A DNA stretch of 64,000 bases. It comes from Piscicola geometra. Lineage: Eukaryota; Annelida; Clitellata; Hirudinida; Piscicolidae. The notes below the pieces were generated by a model that was given only the letters and a program-made list of their open reading frames with translations, was not told the DNA's origin and did no database searches. Location: the NCBI GenBank assembly GCA_943735955.1, contig OX030956.1, positions 7,357,145 through 7,421,144 on the forward strand, in the 5' to 3' direction. Positions 1-19,010 of this stretch are shown in pieces. The position numbers were made by a program, and so were the translations under genes. The number at the start of each line of letters is the position of its first letter. The first letter of the stretch is position 1.

Positions 1-7130
<7,130 letters not shown>

Positions 7131-7733
7131 TGCCCCTCTATGTTGAATATGGCCTGCTAGTGCTAACTCAAGATTTAGTATTAGGCGTTCGTGTCTTTAC
7201 GCGAGGATTTGATTGAGTGGTGGACGGGTAGTTTTGCAGTTAATACTGACGAATTCATAGTTTCTCCAGGAGTTTCAAGTAGTATACAATTTTGAGTTTG
7301 GATGCGAATGTTTGTCATAAACGATGTATTGAATGAAAAACTTATTAACACTGCTAATCTTTCTCGTATGATGAATGTATCCAAAAATAAAATGAATGCT
7401 TGTGGTTTTGTTTGGTCAAAAGTTTATTGATTGTAATTACGACGCTAATAATAGAATTAAAAATTAATACAATTTTGTGTAAAACTCTCAAGCCTGTAAG
7501 ATTCAAATTTTTTATAACAAACTCTAAACTCAAAACCGTATTTTATTCAAAACATTATTGAATAAAATTAAACGTTAATGAAAATAAAGAGTATGTGCAA
7601 AAGGTATTGAAAACTACTCCAGTAAAACATTTTATTTAAATCGTTAATTATTACAAACCTAATGAGAATCTTAAGATGTGAATAAGTTACAGGTAGAGAC
7701 AAATCATGAGTAAATAGTGAAATAATTCAAAAC
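7131..7733. other. 3' UTR and AT-rich intergenic sequence
   Basis: After the hnRNP stop there is about 260 bp of probable 3' UTR, then AT-rich sequence. I see no conserved reading frame. A 16-bp string, agtatgtgcaaaaggt (7590-7605), recurs exactly at 9721-9736. Confidence 0.6.
7386..7391 (+). promoter_or_regulatory. Polyadenylation signal of the hnRNP-like gene
   Basis: An AATAAA hexamer lies about 255 nt after the stop codon in AT-rich sequence and is followed by a T/G-rich stretch (tgcttgtggttttgtttgg), the usual downstream element. This is the best candidate for the transcript end. Confidence 0.5.
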
Positions 7734-8081
7734 TAGGGACTGCAACGAGTATCTGCACAATTTTCTGACCTAGGTACCAAAATATTTTTTTAAAGGAAAA
7801 AATAGTTACACCATTTCAAATTAAATATAATCTTAGGTAGTAATCAATAATATTTTTTCTATAAAAGTGGCCTGTAAAATTATTCTTTTAAACTCAAGCC
7901 AAAAAATAAAAACACTTTAAATAAATTTAATGAAAAATTGTATTTTAGTTTATTTTTTAAAAACCGGCATATTAAATTTAAATGATAATTGCACATATTT
8001 AAAGCATCCGCAAATAACTTAGAATTCACAATATTTTTTTCGGGTACCCGGGTTTTTAATTTTGACTCGTTGCCAACTTTA
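7734..8081. mobile_element. Short non-autonomous hAT-like element (MITE candidate)
   Basis: The left end TAGGGACTGCAACGAGT and the inverted right end TAAAGTTGGCAACGAGT match at most positions. The right end also carries cgggtacccggg, which is shared with the hAT element at 1.5 kb and the element at 25.3 kb. The 348-bp AT-rich interior has no coding capacity. No clear 8-bp target duplication remains, so the element would be old. Confidence 0.5.
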
Positions 8082-8559
8082 GTTTGTAAAAATCTAGAAA
8101 ATGATTACCCATTTGAAATATATTTAGAATATAAAAATTCATTAAAATAGATGTTTGTTAAAAAATTAGACTTAAAATTACCTCTTTAAAATCGTGAAAA
8201 TCATTTTGAATTATGCATTAGGAGTACAAATGAATTAGAAAGAATACTCGGGTGATAACTGGATAACTCGGAATTAATAGTCTAGTTAAGTTTAGATTTT
8301 TCAAAAATGGAAACACAAAAAGATGAATTATACCCTAAATAAATTAATTTAGCTGGTGAACCTTATTTATATGGCAAGTTTACTTTAATCATCATAACCA
8401 CATCATAACTATAATCATAATCATTACCAAAATCATCACTATTATCATCTTCAGCGAATCAATTTGTGAGAACAATATAGGTTGAAGAGGATATTTTTAA
8501 GCAAGAAAAATGACATTCAAAACATCAATATAATGAGGTTTCAAGCTTATAAATGTATT
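8082..8559. other. AT-rich intergenic sequence
   Basis: No gene or clear repeat was seen. The sequence is A/T-rich with a few ATCATC triplets near 8385-8450. Confidence 0.5.
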
Positions 8560-8812
8560 GTTGTTGCACTGAACAGCGTTGCTAGTGTTGTTGTACTGAA
8601 CACAGCGTTGTTAGTGTTGTACATAACACAGTGTTGTTAGTGTTGTTGTACATAACACAGTGTTGTTAGTGTTGTTGTACATAACACAGTGTTAGTGTTG
8701 TTGTGTATAACACAGTGTTGTTAGTGTCGTTGTACATAACACAGCGTTGTTAGTGTTGTTGTACATAACACAGTGTTGTTAGTGTCGTTGTACATAACAC
8801 AGCGTTGTCATT
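8560..8812. repeat. Minisatellite, about 33-bp unit
   Basis: About seven imperfect copies of a unit containing ACACAGTGTTGTTAGTGTTG with GTACATAA, varying between 26 and 37 bp. It ends 35 bp before the foldback element at 8847. Confidence 0.85.
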
Positions 8813-8846
8813 ATTATTATTGCATTAAACAAAGAGATGATTTAAA

Positions 8847-9045
8847 ATTGTCGCCACCACTCGTATATCCCCGAGTTTGTTTATCCTCAATCTCTCGATC
8901 TTTTCTGAAACCAAGAGCGAATCAAAGTATGGATCAGTTGCATAACAAGATGCAAACACTCTGTATCTTCTAATTCTGTATTAATTTTAGTGATTTCGTG
9001 AAGAATAAACGAACTCGGGGATAAAGGAGTGTTGGTGGCGACAAT
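8847..9045. mobile_element. Foldback/MITE-like element with about 44-bp terminal inverted repeats
   Basis: The left arm begins ATTGTCGCCACCACTC and runs through tatccccgagtttgtttatc; the right arm is its inverse (gataaacgaactcggggata-type, then ggtggcgacaat) with a few mismatches. The 199-bp element has a roughly 110-bp non-coding middle. No target duplication was recognised. Confidence 0.65.
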
Positions 9046-10136
9046 CTAGAATCCAACAAAAACAAAGTTTTTATGTTATTGAAATATTTGTTATAAGATA
9101 GCCATGATTAGTACTTTTACAGAAAAAAAGTATTAAGAAAATAAAAATATATATTTAAATTTGTTTAATATAATGAAAATACCTATTTATAAGGTTATTG
9201 AAAAGCAAAAAGAGATTTTCGTGAGATGATGAATAAACACATTCAATTAAAAACAACATAATAATTTGTATTGATTTACAAAGAGGTAACATATTTTGAC
9301 AAACAAAAATGTTTCAAAACTAAGCATAAATAGTTAAAAAATAAAATATTTTGACCAAATAAAATGTTTAAAAAACTAATCCTAAATAATAAAAATAATA
9401 TATTTTGACGAACATTGATAAAACCAAATAAATTAGATAAAAACAAACCAATGCACGACCCTTTGAATCAGTAACATCAACAATCGTTGCTAAATTATTA
9501 GGCACTAGCTAAATAAAATTGGCAATTAGTATTCATACTTATTACACTATGTTGAAATAAAATAATACATAATATATTAAATTAACTTTTTTTTTGAATT
9601 ATATATTTATTATATTATGCCTAGAATCAAATTCTAAGTATTGCTCTGAGAATTCTAGTTATTATTGAAGTTATTATTATATGGTGAAGTTTATTTTCTC
9701 GCGTTTTCATAAAATGTAGCAGTATGTGCAAAAGGTCAATTACAGTTGATTGTACATCGCTGTAAGTTTCCACTAACCAATGCACGACTTATTGCTGCTT
9801 TCCTCGCATTCGCCACAAATCCACTCGAATCCAAAAAATACACGTCTTACAAATCGTCAAGCCCGCGTGCTTTCGAATGAACGGACTACTCCGCGGGGAG
9901 GACGCCAAATAGATTCTGCTTCGGTGGACTGGCATCCAAAATTCAGCGAGAATAACATCAGTTACCATACTGACTCCTGACATCAACCCCACCAATACCC
10001 CTTTACATTAAAACCCCCCAAAATCCCATCAACCACAGCAACGACATCCCGCCCACAAACACCCTTCCACCTTCCCAAAATCCCATCAACAATACCCCAC
10101 CCCCCCACTCACCCAAAAAACGTTCAACCCCATCAC
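9046..10136. other. Intergenic, AT-rich, with one GC-richer patch
   Basis: The stretch to about 9770 is AT-rich with repeated ATATTTTGAC/AAACAAA motifs and no gene. From 9780 to 9995 base composition rises and a 66-68 codon frame is open on each strand. Neither resembles a known protein, and no splice sites or start context support a gene, so I leave it uncalled. Confidence 0.45.
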
Positions 10137-10248
10137 CACCATCCCACCATCACCATCCCATCATCACCACCCCATCGCCGCCACCACCACCCCATCATCA
10201 CCACCCCACCTCTCCACCCCATCATCACCATCCCTTCTCTCCACCCCA
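10137..10248. repeat. (CCATCATCACCA)n tract after the AFG1L stop
   Basis: CACCCCATCATCACCA units occupy the presumed 3' UTR of the AFG1L gene, up to its stop codon at 10249-10251. Confidence 0.85.
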
Positions 10249-13028
10249 TCATCTGGTCTTCTTCACCTTCTTCTTCTCCATCTTGCCTCCCTCCCCCTCT
10301 TCGTACGGATTGTCGAGCGTCCAATAGGCAGCGGAGCGCATGTCCACCATGCGGGACATCACCCGTTCGAACGCGAAGAGCTCCTCCTCCCCCGTGAAGA
10401 GACTCGCTATTTCGTTGCCGTCGCCCTGGAATTAGGTTTGTGTGCGTGCGTGTGTGTGTGTGATTGGTTGGTTGGTTGGGTGGATGGGGGGGGGTTGGTT
10501 GGATGGGGGGTTGGTTGGTTGGATGGTGATTGGTTAAATGGGGGATTGGTTGAATGGGGGTTGGTTGGTTGGATGGGGGGTCGGTTGGTTGGATGGGTGG
10601 GGGGTTGGATGGGCGGGGGGTTGGATGGGGTTGGTTATTCTGTTTATAGGCCATGTGATTGAGTGGATTTTATGGAAAAGCGCTATACCAATTTATTTTA
10701 TTGATTGATTGATTGGTTGGTTGGTAAAATCATAGGTCATGATTGGATGTTGGTTGGTCTGTTTTTGGGTCACGTTTAGTGTGATTGGATGTTGGTTAGT
10801 ATGTTTATTTACAGGTCATGAAGAAAATTAACAATTAACATGATACAATATCGTATTTTATTGTATTGTAAATAAATAGACATTTTATTATTTATATTTA
10901 TATATTATATTTAGATCGAAAGTAGCTAATAATTATTATAATCAAAGACACAAAAACTAAAAAGATTTAGTTACCTTCTTGATGTCCAAGTCTCCGATCA
11001 AAACCTGTCAGATGATTTATCTTCAAAAGCCGAGAATGCAACAAAAACAACTGCAGTAACTACGCCAAGCAAGCAGCAGCACCGCCACACACGCCACACC
11101 AGCACCAAAGCACAAGCACCAAGCCAGCTACCTTCATATTCAACTTGTCCTCCTCCGAGATGGCATGCCTCTCCCTGACGAAGAGATCTTCAAGTGTGCT
11201 CTCAGCAGAGAATATCACCTTCATCTGTGTGTGTGTGTGCGTGTGTGTATATGTGTATGTGTGTGTGTATGTGTGTGCGTGTGTGTGTGTGTGTGCGTGT
11301 ATGTGTGCGTGTGTGTGTGTCAGTAATTAAATAGATGGAAGACTGGGTGAAAAAACTGTGGTTTCATGAATAGGTACGTGGTCTGAAGATGACTGACAGT
11401 TAAATAAATGTTATTTAACTTCAAAATTAAGATAAATCAAATAAAACATTTCATAAAAAGGCTCGAAAGCCTGCACGATGGAATGGCAAGTGGACAGAAA
11501 GTCTATTGCAATTGGCTGGAACCTTATGGTCGTAGAAGGTGTCAATCAACGTGATGAACCTGTGGTGGTTGCAGTGGTGGTTGGAGTGGTGGTGGCAGTG
11601 GTGGTGGTTGCAGTGGTGGTTGCAGTGGTGCTTGCAGTGGTGGTTGGAGTGGTGGTTGGAGTGGTGGTTGGAGTGGTGGTTGCAGTGGTGGATGGAGTGG
11701 TGGTTGCAGTGGTGAATGGAGTGGTGGTTGGAGTGGTGGTTGCAGTGGTGGTGGTTGCAGTGGTGATAGTTTGAGTGGTCGCAAGACCTTAATACTGCCC
11801 CTTACCAACCTTCTCCTCCCTGCTTCAAATTACCATTCAAATATCAAAACAACCCACGACCACCAAATGGCCTTCAACTGAGCAAGTGCCTTTTAATCGC
11901 CAAGCTCTCTCTCCACCAGCCCATCACCCATTGCATGACCAAATAACCACGAAACAAACATTCCCACACCACACCTTCCTGCTCACACCAAACCTTCACA
12001 CACTAGACCTGCCGACACCATATCTCCCATACCAGCCCTATCCACTCATACCCTCACCAAACTCCACCACACTTCCCCCTATTACACCTCTTCCTACAAT
12101 CACCCCCCACCGTCGACCCACCCCCCCCCACACCACACCTCTTGGCCCTGCCTCGTTGGTTCAGCGACAACTTGGGCACGTCCCTCAACAACACCACCCT
12201 GAAGTGCTTGCATAGTTGCAGGTAGTCGACTGGGCCAAGGGGCTGTGGTTGGAGGAAGGGAGGGAGGGGGTGGGAGTATGGGTGGAGTGATGGTGGAGTG
12301 AGGGTGGAGTGGAGTGGGGTGGAGTGAAGGTGAGGTATGGGTGGAGTGAGGGGGGGGGGAAGGATGAGTGAAGAAGAGTGAGGGTGGGATGAGTGGAGTT
12401 AAGGGGAGGAAGATATGTGGAGTGAGAGTGGGGTAGAGGGAAGGAGTGGGAAGAATAAAGGGTGGGTGGTAGAGACAATGATGAGGGTGATGACAATGAT
12501 AATGATGATGACAATGATAATGATGATGACAATGATGACGATTATGGTGATGACGATGATGATGGACAGTACCCTGACGCAGAGCTGCTCAAACGTGGTG
12601 TCTAGGATGTCTCCACACGTCTTCTCGAACGTCAGTGTCCTTCCCATCACCTCTATACTCCTCCTTCCCTCCACTGGATGGATGGATGGGTGAGTGGATG
12701 GATGGTTGAGTGGATGGGTGGGTGGATGGATGGATGGTTGAGTCGATGGGTGGATGAATGGATGGATAGGTGGATAAATATATGGGTAGAAGGATGAGAG
12801 GGTTGTGGAAGGGATCGATGGATAATTAGGTGGACGGAAAGATGAGAGTGCTCAAAGTTTATCAACGACAAAAACGATTAGGCTTTTCCAATCGTTTCTG
12901 GTGATAAAGTATGAGCTCAATGAGATGTCAACGAAAAATTAGTGATATTAGTAATATTAGTTATGACATCACTATTATCATTACCACAAAAAACATAATC
13001 ATCATCCTCCTCATCATTATCATTGTAC

Positions 13029-13059
<31 letters not shown>

Positions 13060-13165
13060 CACCACCATCACCATCATCATCATCACCAACCTCCATCGGA
13101 TCGACTCACAAGCTGTTCGTAAGCTAGGTCCATTTGATGCTTCGTATCACACTCGGTTTCCCTGA

Positions 13166-13217
<52 letters not shown>

Positions 13218-16200
13218 TTGATGATGATTATGATAGTTATGATGGTGATAATGATAATGATTATACAAATGGCGATAATTATGGAAACTATTCCAGTGCA
13301 AAACTAATGGTGATGGATTACTTTATTGAACAGTTAATAATCAAGACTACGAGATCACAATCAAGACTACGAGATGATAATCAAGACTACGAGATGATAA
13401 TCAAGACTACGAGATGATAAATAAGACTACGAGATGATAATCAAGACTACGAGATGATAATCAAGACTACGAGATCACAATCAAGACTACGGGATGATAA
13501 TCAAGACTACGAGATGATAATCAAGACTACGAGATCACAATCAAGACTACGAGATGATAATCATGACTACGAGATGATAATCAAGACTACGAGATGATAA
13601 TCAAGACTACGAGATGATAATCAAGACTACGAGATCACAATCAAGACTACGGGATGATAATCAAGACTACGAGATGATAATCAAGACTACGAGATGATAA
13701 TCAAGACTACGAGATGATAATCAAGACTACGAGATGATAATCAAGACTACGAGATGATAATCAAGACTACGAGATGATAATCAAGACTACGAGATGATAA
13801 TCAAGACTACGAGATGATAATCAAGACTACGAGATCGTAATCAAGACTACGAGATGATAATCAAGACTAATAAATCATAATCAAGACTACGGGATGATAA
13901 TCAAGACCACGAGATGATAATCAAGATCACGAGATCGTAATCAAGACCCACGCGAAGAAGGTGCAGCCATCGGCAGGTACGGCTAAGCGCCTGTAGTCGG
14001 TGGAGTCGAGGTTGATGATGGAGCAGTTGGCCTGGTGGATGGTTGGGTGGATGGGAGGGAGGGTGGATGGATGGATGGGTGAGTGGATGGATGGATGGTA
14101 TAGATGGATGGATGGGAGGATGGGTGGGTGGATGGATGGGTGGTTGGGTGGATGGGAGGGAGGGTGGATGGATGGATGGGTGAGTGGATGGATGGATGGG
14201 TGGGTGGATGGTATAGATGGATGGATGGGAGGATGGGTGGGTGGATGGATGGGTGGATGAGTGGGTGGGTGGATGGATGGGTGGATTGTAGTGTAGATGG
14301 ATAATGGACGGGTGGATGAGTTGTGGGTAGCTGTGTGGATGGATGATAAATGGCTAGGTGGGTGATTAGTGATATGAATGGATGATGGAAAAGTGGGTTG
14401 GTTGAGAAAAGTGGTGAATAAATGATAGATGGATGGATGGATGGTTTGTGAGTGTGGATGGATGTTGGTTGGTTGTATGTAGAAGTGAGTGTGATAGACG
14501 GGTGGGTGGGTTGTGGGGTGGATAGATGCAGAGAACCAGATGTTTGGCGTTACTTCACACACAAAAAGACACACACACACACACACACACACACAAGACC
14601 TTCAAGAGAGATATAAAGGGAAGGAAGTTGAATCGTTGGAGACCATTCTTGTAGAGGTCTGAATGGAAGAAGAGAGAGGCGTCATTTATTGATTAAAAAA
14701 GTAAGTATAAATTCAAATGAGATGCATTAAAATATTGATTGATCCTTCCAATAGCTTTAATTAATTAATTTATAAATAAATAAACTCCTTAATTCATTTT
14801 TGAACCGATCAACTCATTCATCCATTAATTCGTTTACAAATCTATCCATCCATCCATGCACCCATGCATCCATGAATCCATCCATGAATCACCATCTGGT
14901 GTGTATGCATTCATCCAATCAAATCATCACCATCTGGTCTGCATGCATTCATCCAATCATCCAATAAAATCATCACCATCTGGTCTGCATGCATTCATCC
15001 AATCATCCAATCAAATCATCACCATCTGGTCTGCATGCATTCATCCAATCATCCAATCAAATCATCACCATCTGGTCTGCATGCATTCATCCAATCATCC
15101 AATCAAATCATCACCATCTGGTCTGCGGTTAGACGTCGAGAAGATGACCACTCCGTCCTTCCACAGGTTGAAGAAGAGGCGCTTGAGTATCATGGCGTCT
15201 GCTATGTCGGTAACCTTGGTGATGGTGGTGGTGATGATGATGTTGGAGGAGAAGATGGTGGGGGGAGGGGATGGTGGGTGGAAGAGATGGTGGTGGTGGA
15301 GGAGGAGATGGTGGGGGGAGGGGATGGTGGGTGGAAGAGATGGTGGTGGTGGAGGAGGAGATGGTGGGGGGAGGGGATGGTGGGTGGAAGAGATGGTGGT
15401 GGTGGAGGAGGAGATGGTGGGGGGAGGGGATGGTGGGCGGAGGAGATGGTGGTGATGGGGCGGTGATGATGATGGTGAAGGGGAGACGTGGAGGGAGGAG
15501 GTGAGAATGGTGGTGACCTTGGTGATGGTGGATGGTTGGTGGTGATGGAAGGATGAAAGAGGATGAAAAAATAGTGGTGGAAGGGTGGTGGTGGGATGGG
15601 GGAAGGGAGAGGATGATGGTGGGAGGTTGGTAGTGATGAAAAGGGTGATGGTAATGGAGGGGTGGTTGATGACGGAGGGGTAGTGATGGAGGGGTGGTGG
15701 TAGTAAAATAGTGATGATAGAAAGATGGTGAAAGAGGGATGGTGATGGAAGGATGGTGGTGGAAGGGTGGTGGTGATAGAGAGATGGTGATGGAAGGGTG
15801 GTGGTGGAAGGGTGGTGGTGATGGAAGGATAGTGATGGAAGGGTTGTGGTGGTAGAAGGGTGGTGGTGGTGGTAGATGGGTGGTGGAAGCGTTATGATGA
15901 AAATATGATGATTTATTAATGAGGGAGCACGTGATGATGATGATGATGATGGTGAAGACATGCAGTATCATCATCATCATCTCCAGGTTCATTTTATACA
16001 GGCAAAGGTTACTTAACATTCCTTTATGCTTTTTTAGTCAAAAATTGATTTACATTTAACTTTCTCTTTTTTATAATTAAAAATTAAAACACTTAAAATA
16101 ACTTCGAGTGGCCACTTACTAGTAGGCCAAAACTATACGGACACCCTTACACAGCCACATGAGACACACCACCACAACTACACAACACCACAACTACACA

Positions 16201-17588
16201 ACCACCACAACTACACAACCACATACCACCACAACTACACAACCACATACCACCACAACTATACACCAACATAACTACACAAACCCCCACAACTACACAA
16301 CACCACCACAACCACAACAACACAGCGCCACCACAACCACCACAACACAACTACAACACACCACAACCACAACTACACAACACCACCACAAAGGGCACCT
16401 GGAACTCGTCGAAGCACAGCAATGTGACTTCCTTTGAGATCTCCAGGGCCACGGGACCGATCGGGTCGTACGGGGCAGATCTTGGTGTGGTTGTGTGAGG
16501 GAGTGGTGAATGGTGGTGGTGATGGTGATGTTTGATTGAGTGATAATGATGATGGTGATGGTAATGATTATGATGTGGGTGTAAGCTCGGCATGTAGTTA
16601 ACTGGAAGAGGTGTAGTGCTATAAATATGCAAATAATGTCATTGTATTAGCAGATAACTGCACACGCTTCAAAACCATTTCAGTGCTACATGTTATCCTC
16701 GCCTATGACTGCTAGAGAATTGGCTTGATAAAAAGAAGAACAAATTGAGAATGGGGAAAGAGTGTTAAGGAACCTGTTTAGATTGAAGCCCTTTTCTTTG
16801 GTAATTTCCTTTTGTGCAAATATTTCTGGTGTAAATTAAGTATACTTATGAGATATTATTTAGACTTGCAAGCACACAAAATGTTGAAGAATTAATGCTT
16901 AGAATATTCATGAAAGAGAATAAAGTTATGAATTCACTAAAAAATTTATAGATAAAACTTGAGGGTTTTATATTTAACTTGCATTAAAATTTTAATTCTT
17001 ATAACAAGAATTTGTTAAAGAAGCAGACGAGAAAACGATTCTGACCCTTATGGACATCCAGCATGAATGAGTGGAAGTGCACACGTCGCTTGCGGGTGAT
17101 CGGCGTGGTTTCGTAGAGCATATCCATCAGCATTGTCTTGCCGCAGCCCACCCCTCCGTACAGGTAAACGCCGAAGGGAGAGTTGGTGTACTTTTTGGTC
17201 ATGTCGATCTTCACAACACCACTCGAGTTGCTGGAAAAGTAACTTCCAGCTTTGCCCAGGTATGTGCTAACAAACTTTGTGTGTGTGTGTTTATGTGTGC
17301 TTTGTTGCTTATAAGATGGCTTTATTATGTGTTTTCAAGTGTTAAAAAAATATTATTAATTTTATGAAAAGCTGTTTAAATTGCGAGAGTTAAGTTCATT
17401 TATTATTTATTTTAAAATAGAACAAACATATTCACATCAGAAAAGACGCTTTCATTCTGTATGGCATGAGGGTACTTGATGAGTGCCTCATTAAACAGCT
17501 CCAACTTCTGAACCACTAAACTTTGGTTTTCGTCGAAGTTGATTTCTTTAGAGTCAATCTTTTCCTGGTAAGCTTGACTTATGGTCTT
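10249..17588 (-). CDS. AFG1L: AFG1-like mitochondrial AAA ATPase (AFG1L/LACE1), 5' exons not found
   Basis: Exons read downward: 17588-17436, about 17267-17046, 16480-16399, 15214-15115, 14658-14600, 14031-13952, 13161-13091, 12672-12573, 12242-12138, 11559-11523, 11224-11132, 11004-10975, 10425-10249 (stop TGA). Walker A is GGVGCGKT after SPFGVYLY, followed by [13 protein letters not shown]. Walker B is LLCFDEFQ joined to [15 protein letters not shown], then [20 protein letters not shown] (sensor region). Later blocks [41 protein letters not shown] and [18 protein letters not shown] are all AFG1 signatures. The family acts in mitochondrial protein quality control. The segment between DVHKG (17046) and APYDPIGPV (16480) is not phase-compatible, so one small exon is missing from my model. 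The start codon and targeting peptide lie upstream, somewhere in 17.6-19 kb, and were not identified. Confidence 0.9.
10455..10640. repeat. (GGTTGGTTGGATGG)n tract in AFG1L intron
   Basis: GGTTGGTTGGATGGGGG-type units follow a short (TG)n block directly upstream (minus sense) of the final AFG1L exon. Confidence 0.85.
10640..10725 (+). mobile_element. SINE-like 3' tail
   Basis: The string GGAAAAGCGCTATACCAATT followed by TTATTTTATTGATTGATTGATTGG resembles the AAGCGCTATA...(ATT/GATT)n tails of invertebrate SINEs. The head is not recognisable, so this is only a fragment. Confidence 0.35.
11560..11778. repeat. 12/24-bp minisatellite on an AFG1L acceptor
   Basis: GGTGGTTGCAGTGGTGGTTGGAGT-type units (about 16 copies of a 12-mer) run into the acceptor of the exon at 11523-11559. 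In minus sense the last unit reads CTGCAACCACCACAG at the splice site. Confidence 0.9.
13165..13215. repeat. (GAT)n tract on an AFG1L acceptor
   Basis: An uninterrupted GAT trinucleotide run starts three bases from the acceptor of the 13091-13161 exon. Confidence 0.9.
13338..13950. repeat. 20-bp satellite-like array, about 30 copies
   Basis: Near-identical head-to-tail copies of TCAAGACTACGAGATGATAA, with variants GATCACAA and GATCGTAA in the second half. Variants recur in a three-unit (60-bp) register over part of the array, a sign of higher-order duplication. It stops at the donor of the AFG1L exon 13952-14031. Confidence 0.95.
14032..14300. repeat. (GGATG)n minisatellite with a 116-bp duplication
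   Basis: GGATGGATGGGTGGG-type units fill the sequence next to the acceptor of exon 13952-14031. Two long blocks (about 14034-14120 and 14146-14235) are near-copies of each other. Confidence 0.85.
14888..15124. repeat. 43-bp tandem repeat that includes an AFG1L splice donor
   Basis: Five intronic copies of a unit ATCATCACCATCTGGTCTGC + ATGCATTCATCCAATCATCC lead up to the exon at 15115. In minus sense each unit reads GCAGACCAGATG/GTGATG, the exon end and intact donor of exon 15214-15115. The copy farthest from the exon is shorter and diverged. Confidence 0.9.
15255..15460. repeat. 54-bp G-rich tandem repeat
   Basis: Three and a half near-identical copies of a block containing GGTGGGGGGAGGGGATGGTG then GAAGAGATGGTGGTGG. 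It sits just upstream (minus sense) of the exon coding [10 protein letters not shown]. Looser GATGGTGGTGGAAGG repeats continue to about 15,890. Confidence 0.9.
16160..16395. repeat. (ACCACAACTACACA)n tract on an AFG1L donor
   Basis: Irregular ACCACAACTACACAACC units reach the donor of the Walker B exon at 16399. Confidence 0.85.
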
Positions 17589-19010
17589 CTGTGAAAGTCT
17601 TTGTGAGAAGCTGAGCCACCTTTTTGATTCTTTAAAAATTCATTTTAAAATATCAATTTAGTCCAAATTATTTGGATGTATTTTTTGAAATAGATTTTAG
17701 TTTAATAAGCGTTAAAAAATTTCTTAATTATATAACTTAATAATTAAGTCTTAATTCAATAAAATTAATTGTAAACAAGAATCTACTAGTTTTGAAAACT
17801 ATTAGAATTTATTTTAACTTACGGTTTAAGATTTTTTTGCCATTATTATGAAAATGTGGCTTTTTGAGAAATAATAAAATTTTCCCTGGAAACCATTTCA
17901 AGTACATTCCGAAGGAAAATCGAAAGTGAACTTTTTGTTTAAACTAAATGTCAACAAGGTTATTTTAACAAGCACTAACTTCTCATAAACTAGGCATTTA
18001 CATTTTCTCACTTAGTCTATGCAGCGAAGCAAAAATTTTAACATAATAAAAATTAATGCAAAAAAATAAAAAACTCAAGTTGGAAAAATTAAATAGATTT
18101 TAAATTAAACTAGTTTTGTAAATAAAAAGCAGATAAATATTTTGAAATGATTTTAAACAATAACTAAGTAAACAAGAGAAAAAAAAACAATGTTTTTGTA
18201 AATAAAAATTCAACTGTTTTTGTCTGGAGTTTCATTCAACGATCAATGAGAATATTGGTAGCCGTTCAAGGTTAATTCAAAAACAAAACAAAAAAAATTT
18301 TTTTTTTTTAAATGAGTGACTTAATTTATAAGATATAAACAGCTATGAATCAATATTAACAGTGATAGCGAGTAGAAAAGTAATAGATTATAAAAGTGTT
18401 TATAGAAATATCTGGAGATGTTTAACGAATCAACCATCCTTCTTCATATAGAAGTTCTATAGTTCTAATACTCACTGCACATCAATTCAATGCAGCTAGA
18501 TTTTATACCAAGAAATATGAATGAATACACGGGAATACAGGGTAAATACGGGTATGTAATTTTACACACATACATAATTCAAGAATGAATCGATCAATGC
18601 ATTGGTAATGTTTATGAGCAATTGTTTCGACTCACAACATTCAGCTTCTTCTCGTAAAACACCATGTACAAGCGCATTTTTAGTTTCAAGATTTACTCTC
18701 AAAAGCTTTGCAATAAAGGAAATGTATATATTTTGAAATTGTAAAAGTGCGGATACTTTCTGTATAACTAGCTAGTTTTCGTTTCTCAAATTCACTTAGT
18801 TAATTTTTGGCATTTCAAATTTGTGCGCCTTATAGGTGGAATTTTAACGTTAGTTAAATACGATACTATAATAGAGATAATCTATTTATTTAGATCTACT
18901 TTACTTTAATAATATAAGAATAATAATGAATGTTATATTATACAATTTTAAACGCATAAAGGACTAGTAGATAAAAAAAATGATTTAAAACTTTCAAAAC
19001 ACGGGAATCT
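17589..19010. other. AT-rich stretch without a recognised gene
   Basis: It should contain the promoter and first exon(s) of AFG1L on the minus strand and the 3' UTR of the 19-23.5 kb gene, but I could not identify a mitochondrial leader exon. Base composition is strongly A/T-rich and no repeat stands out. Confidence 0.5.

Noticed and set aside
9780..9995. 66-68 codon frames on both strands in a GC-richer patch
   Set aside because: No family resemblance, no splice context and overlapping frames on opposite strands; insufficient to call a gene.
13338..13950. Regular 20-bp repeats, considered as a CRISPR-like array
   Set aside because: There are no unique spacers; units are head to tail, and the locus is in an intron of an animal gene.
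15095..16019. Minus-strand frames of 288 and 296 codons rich in His, Pro and Ser
   Set aside because: Only the [14 protein letters not shown] part (15115-15214) is AFG1L coding; the rest is G/T-rich intronic repeat.
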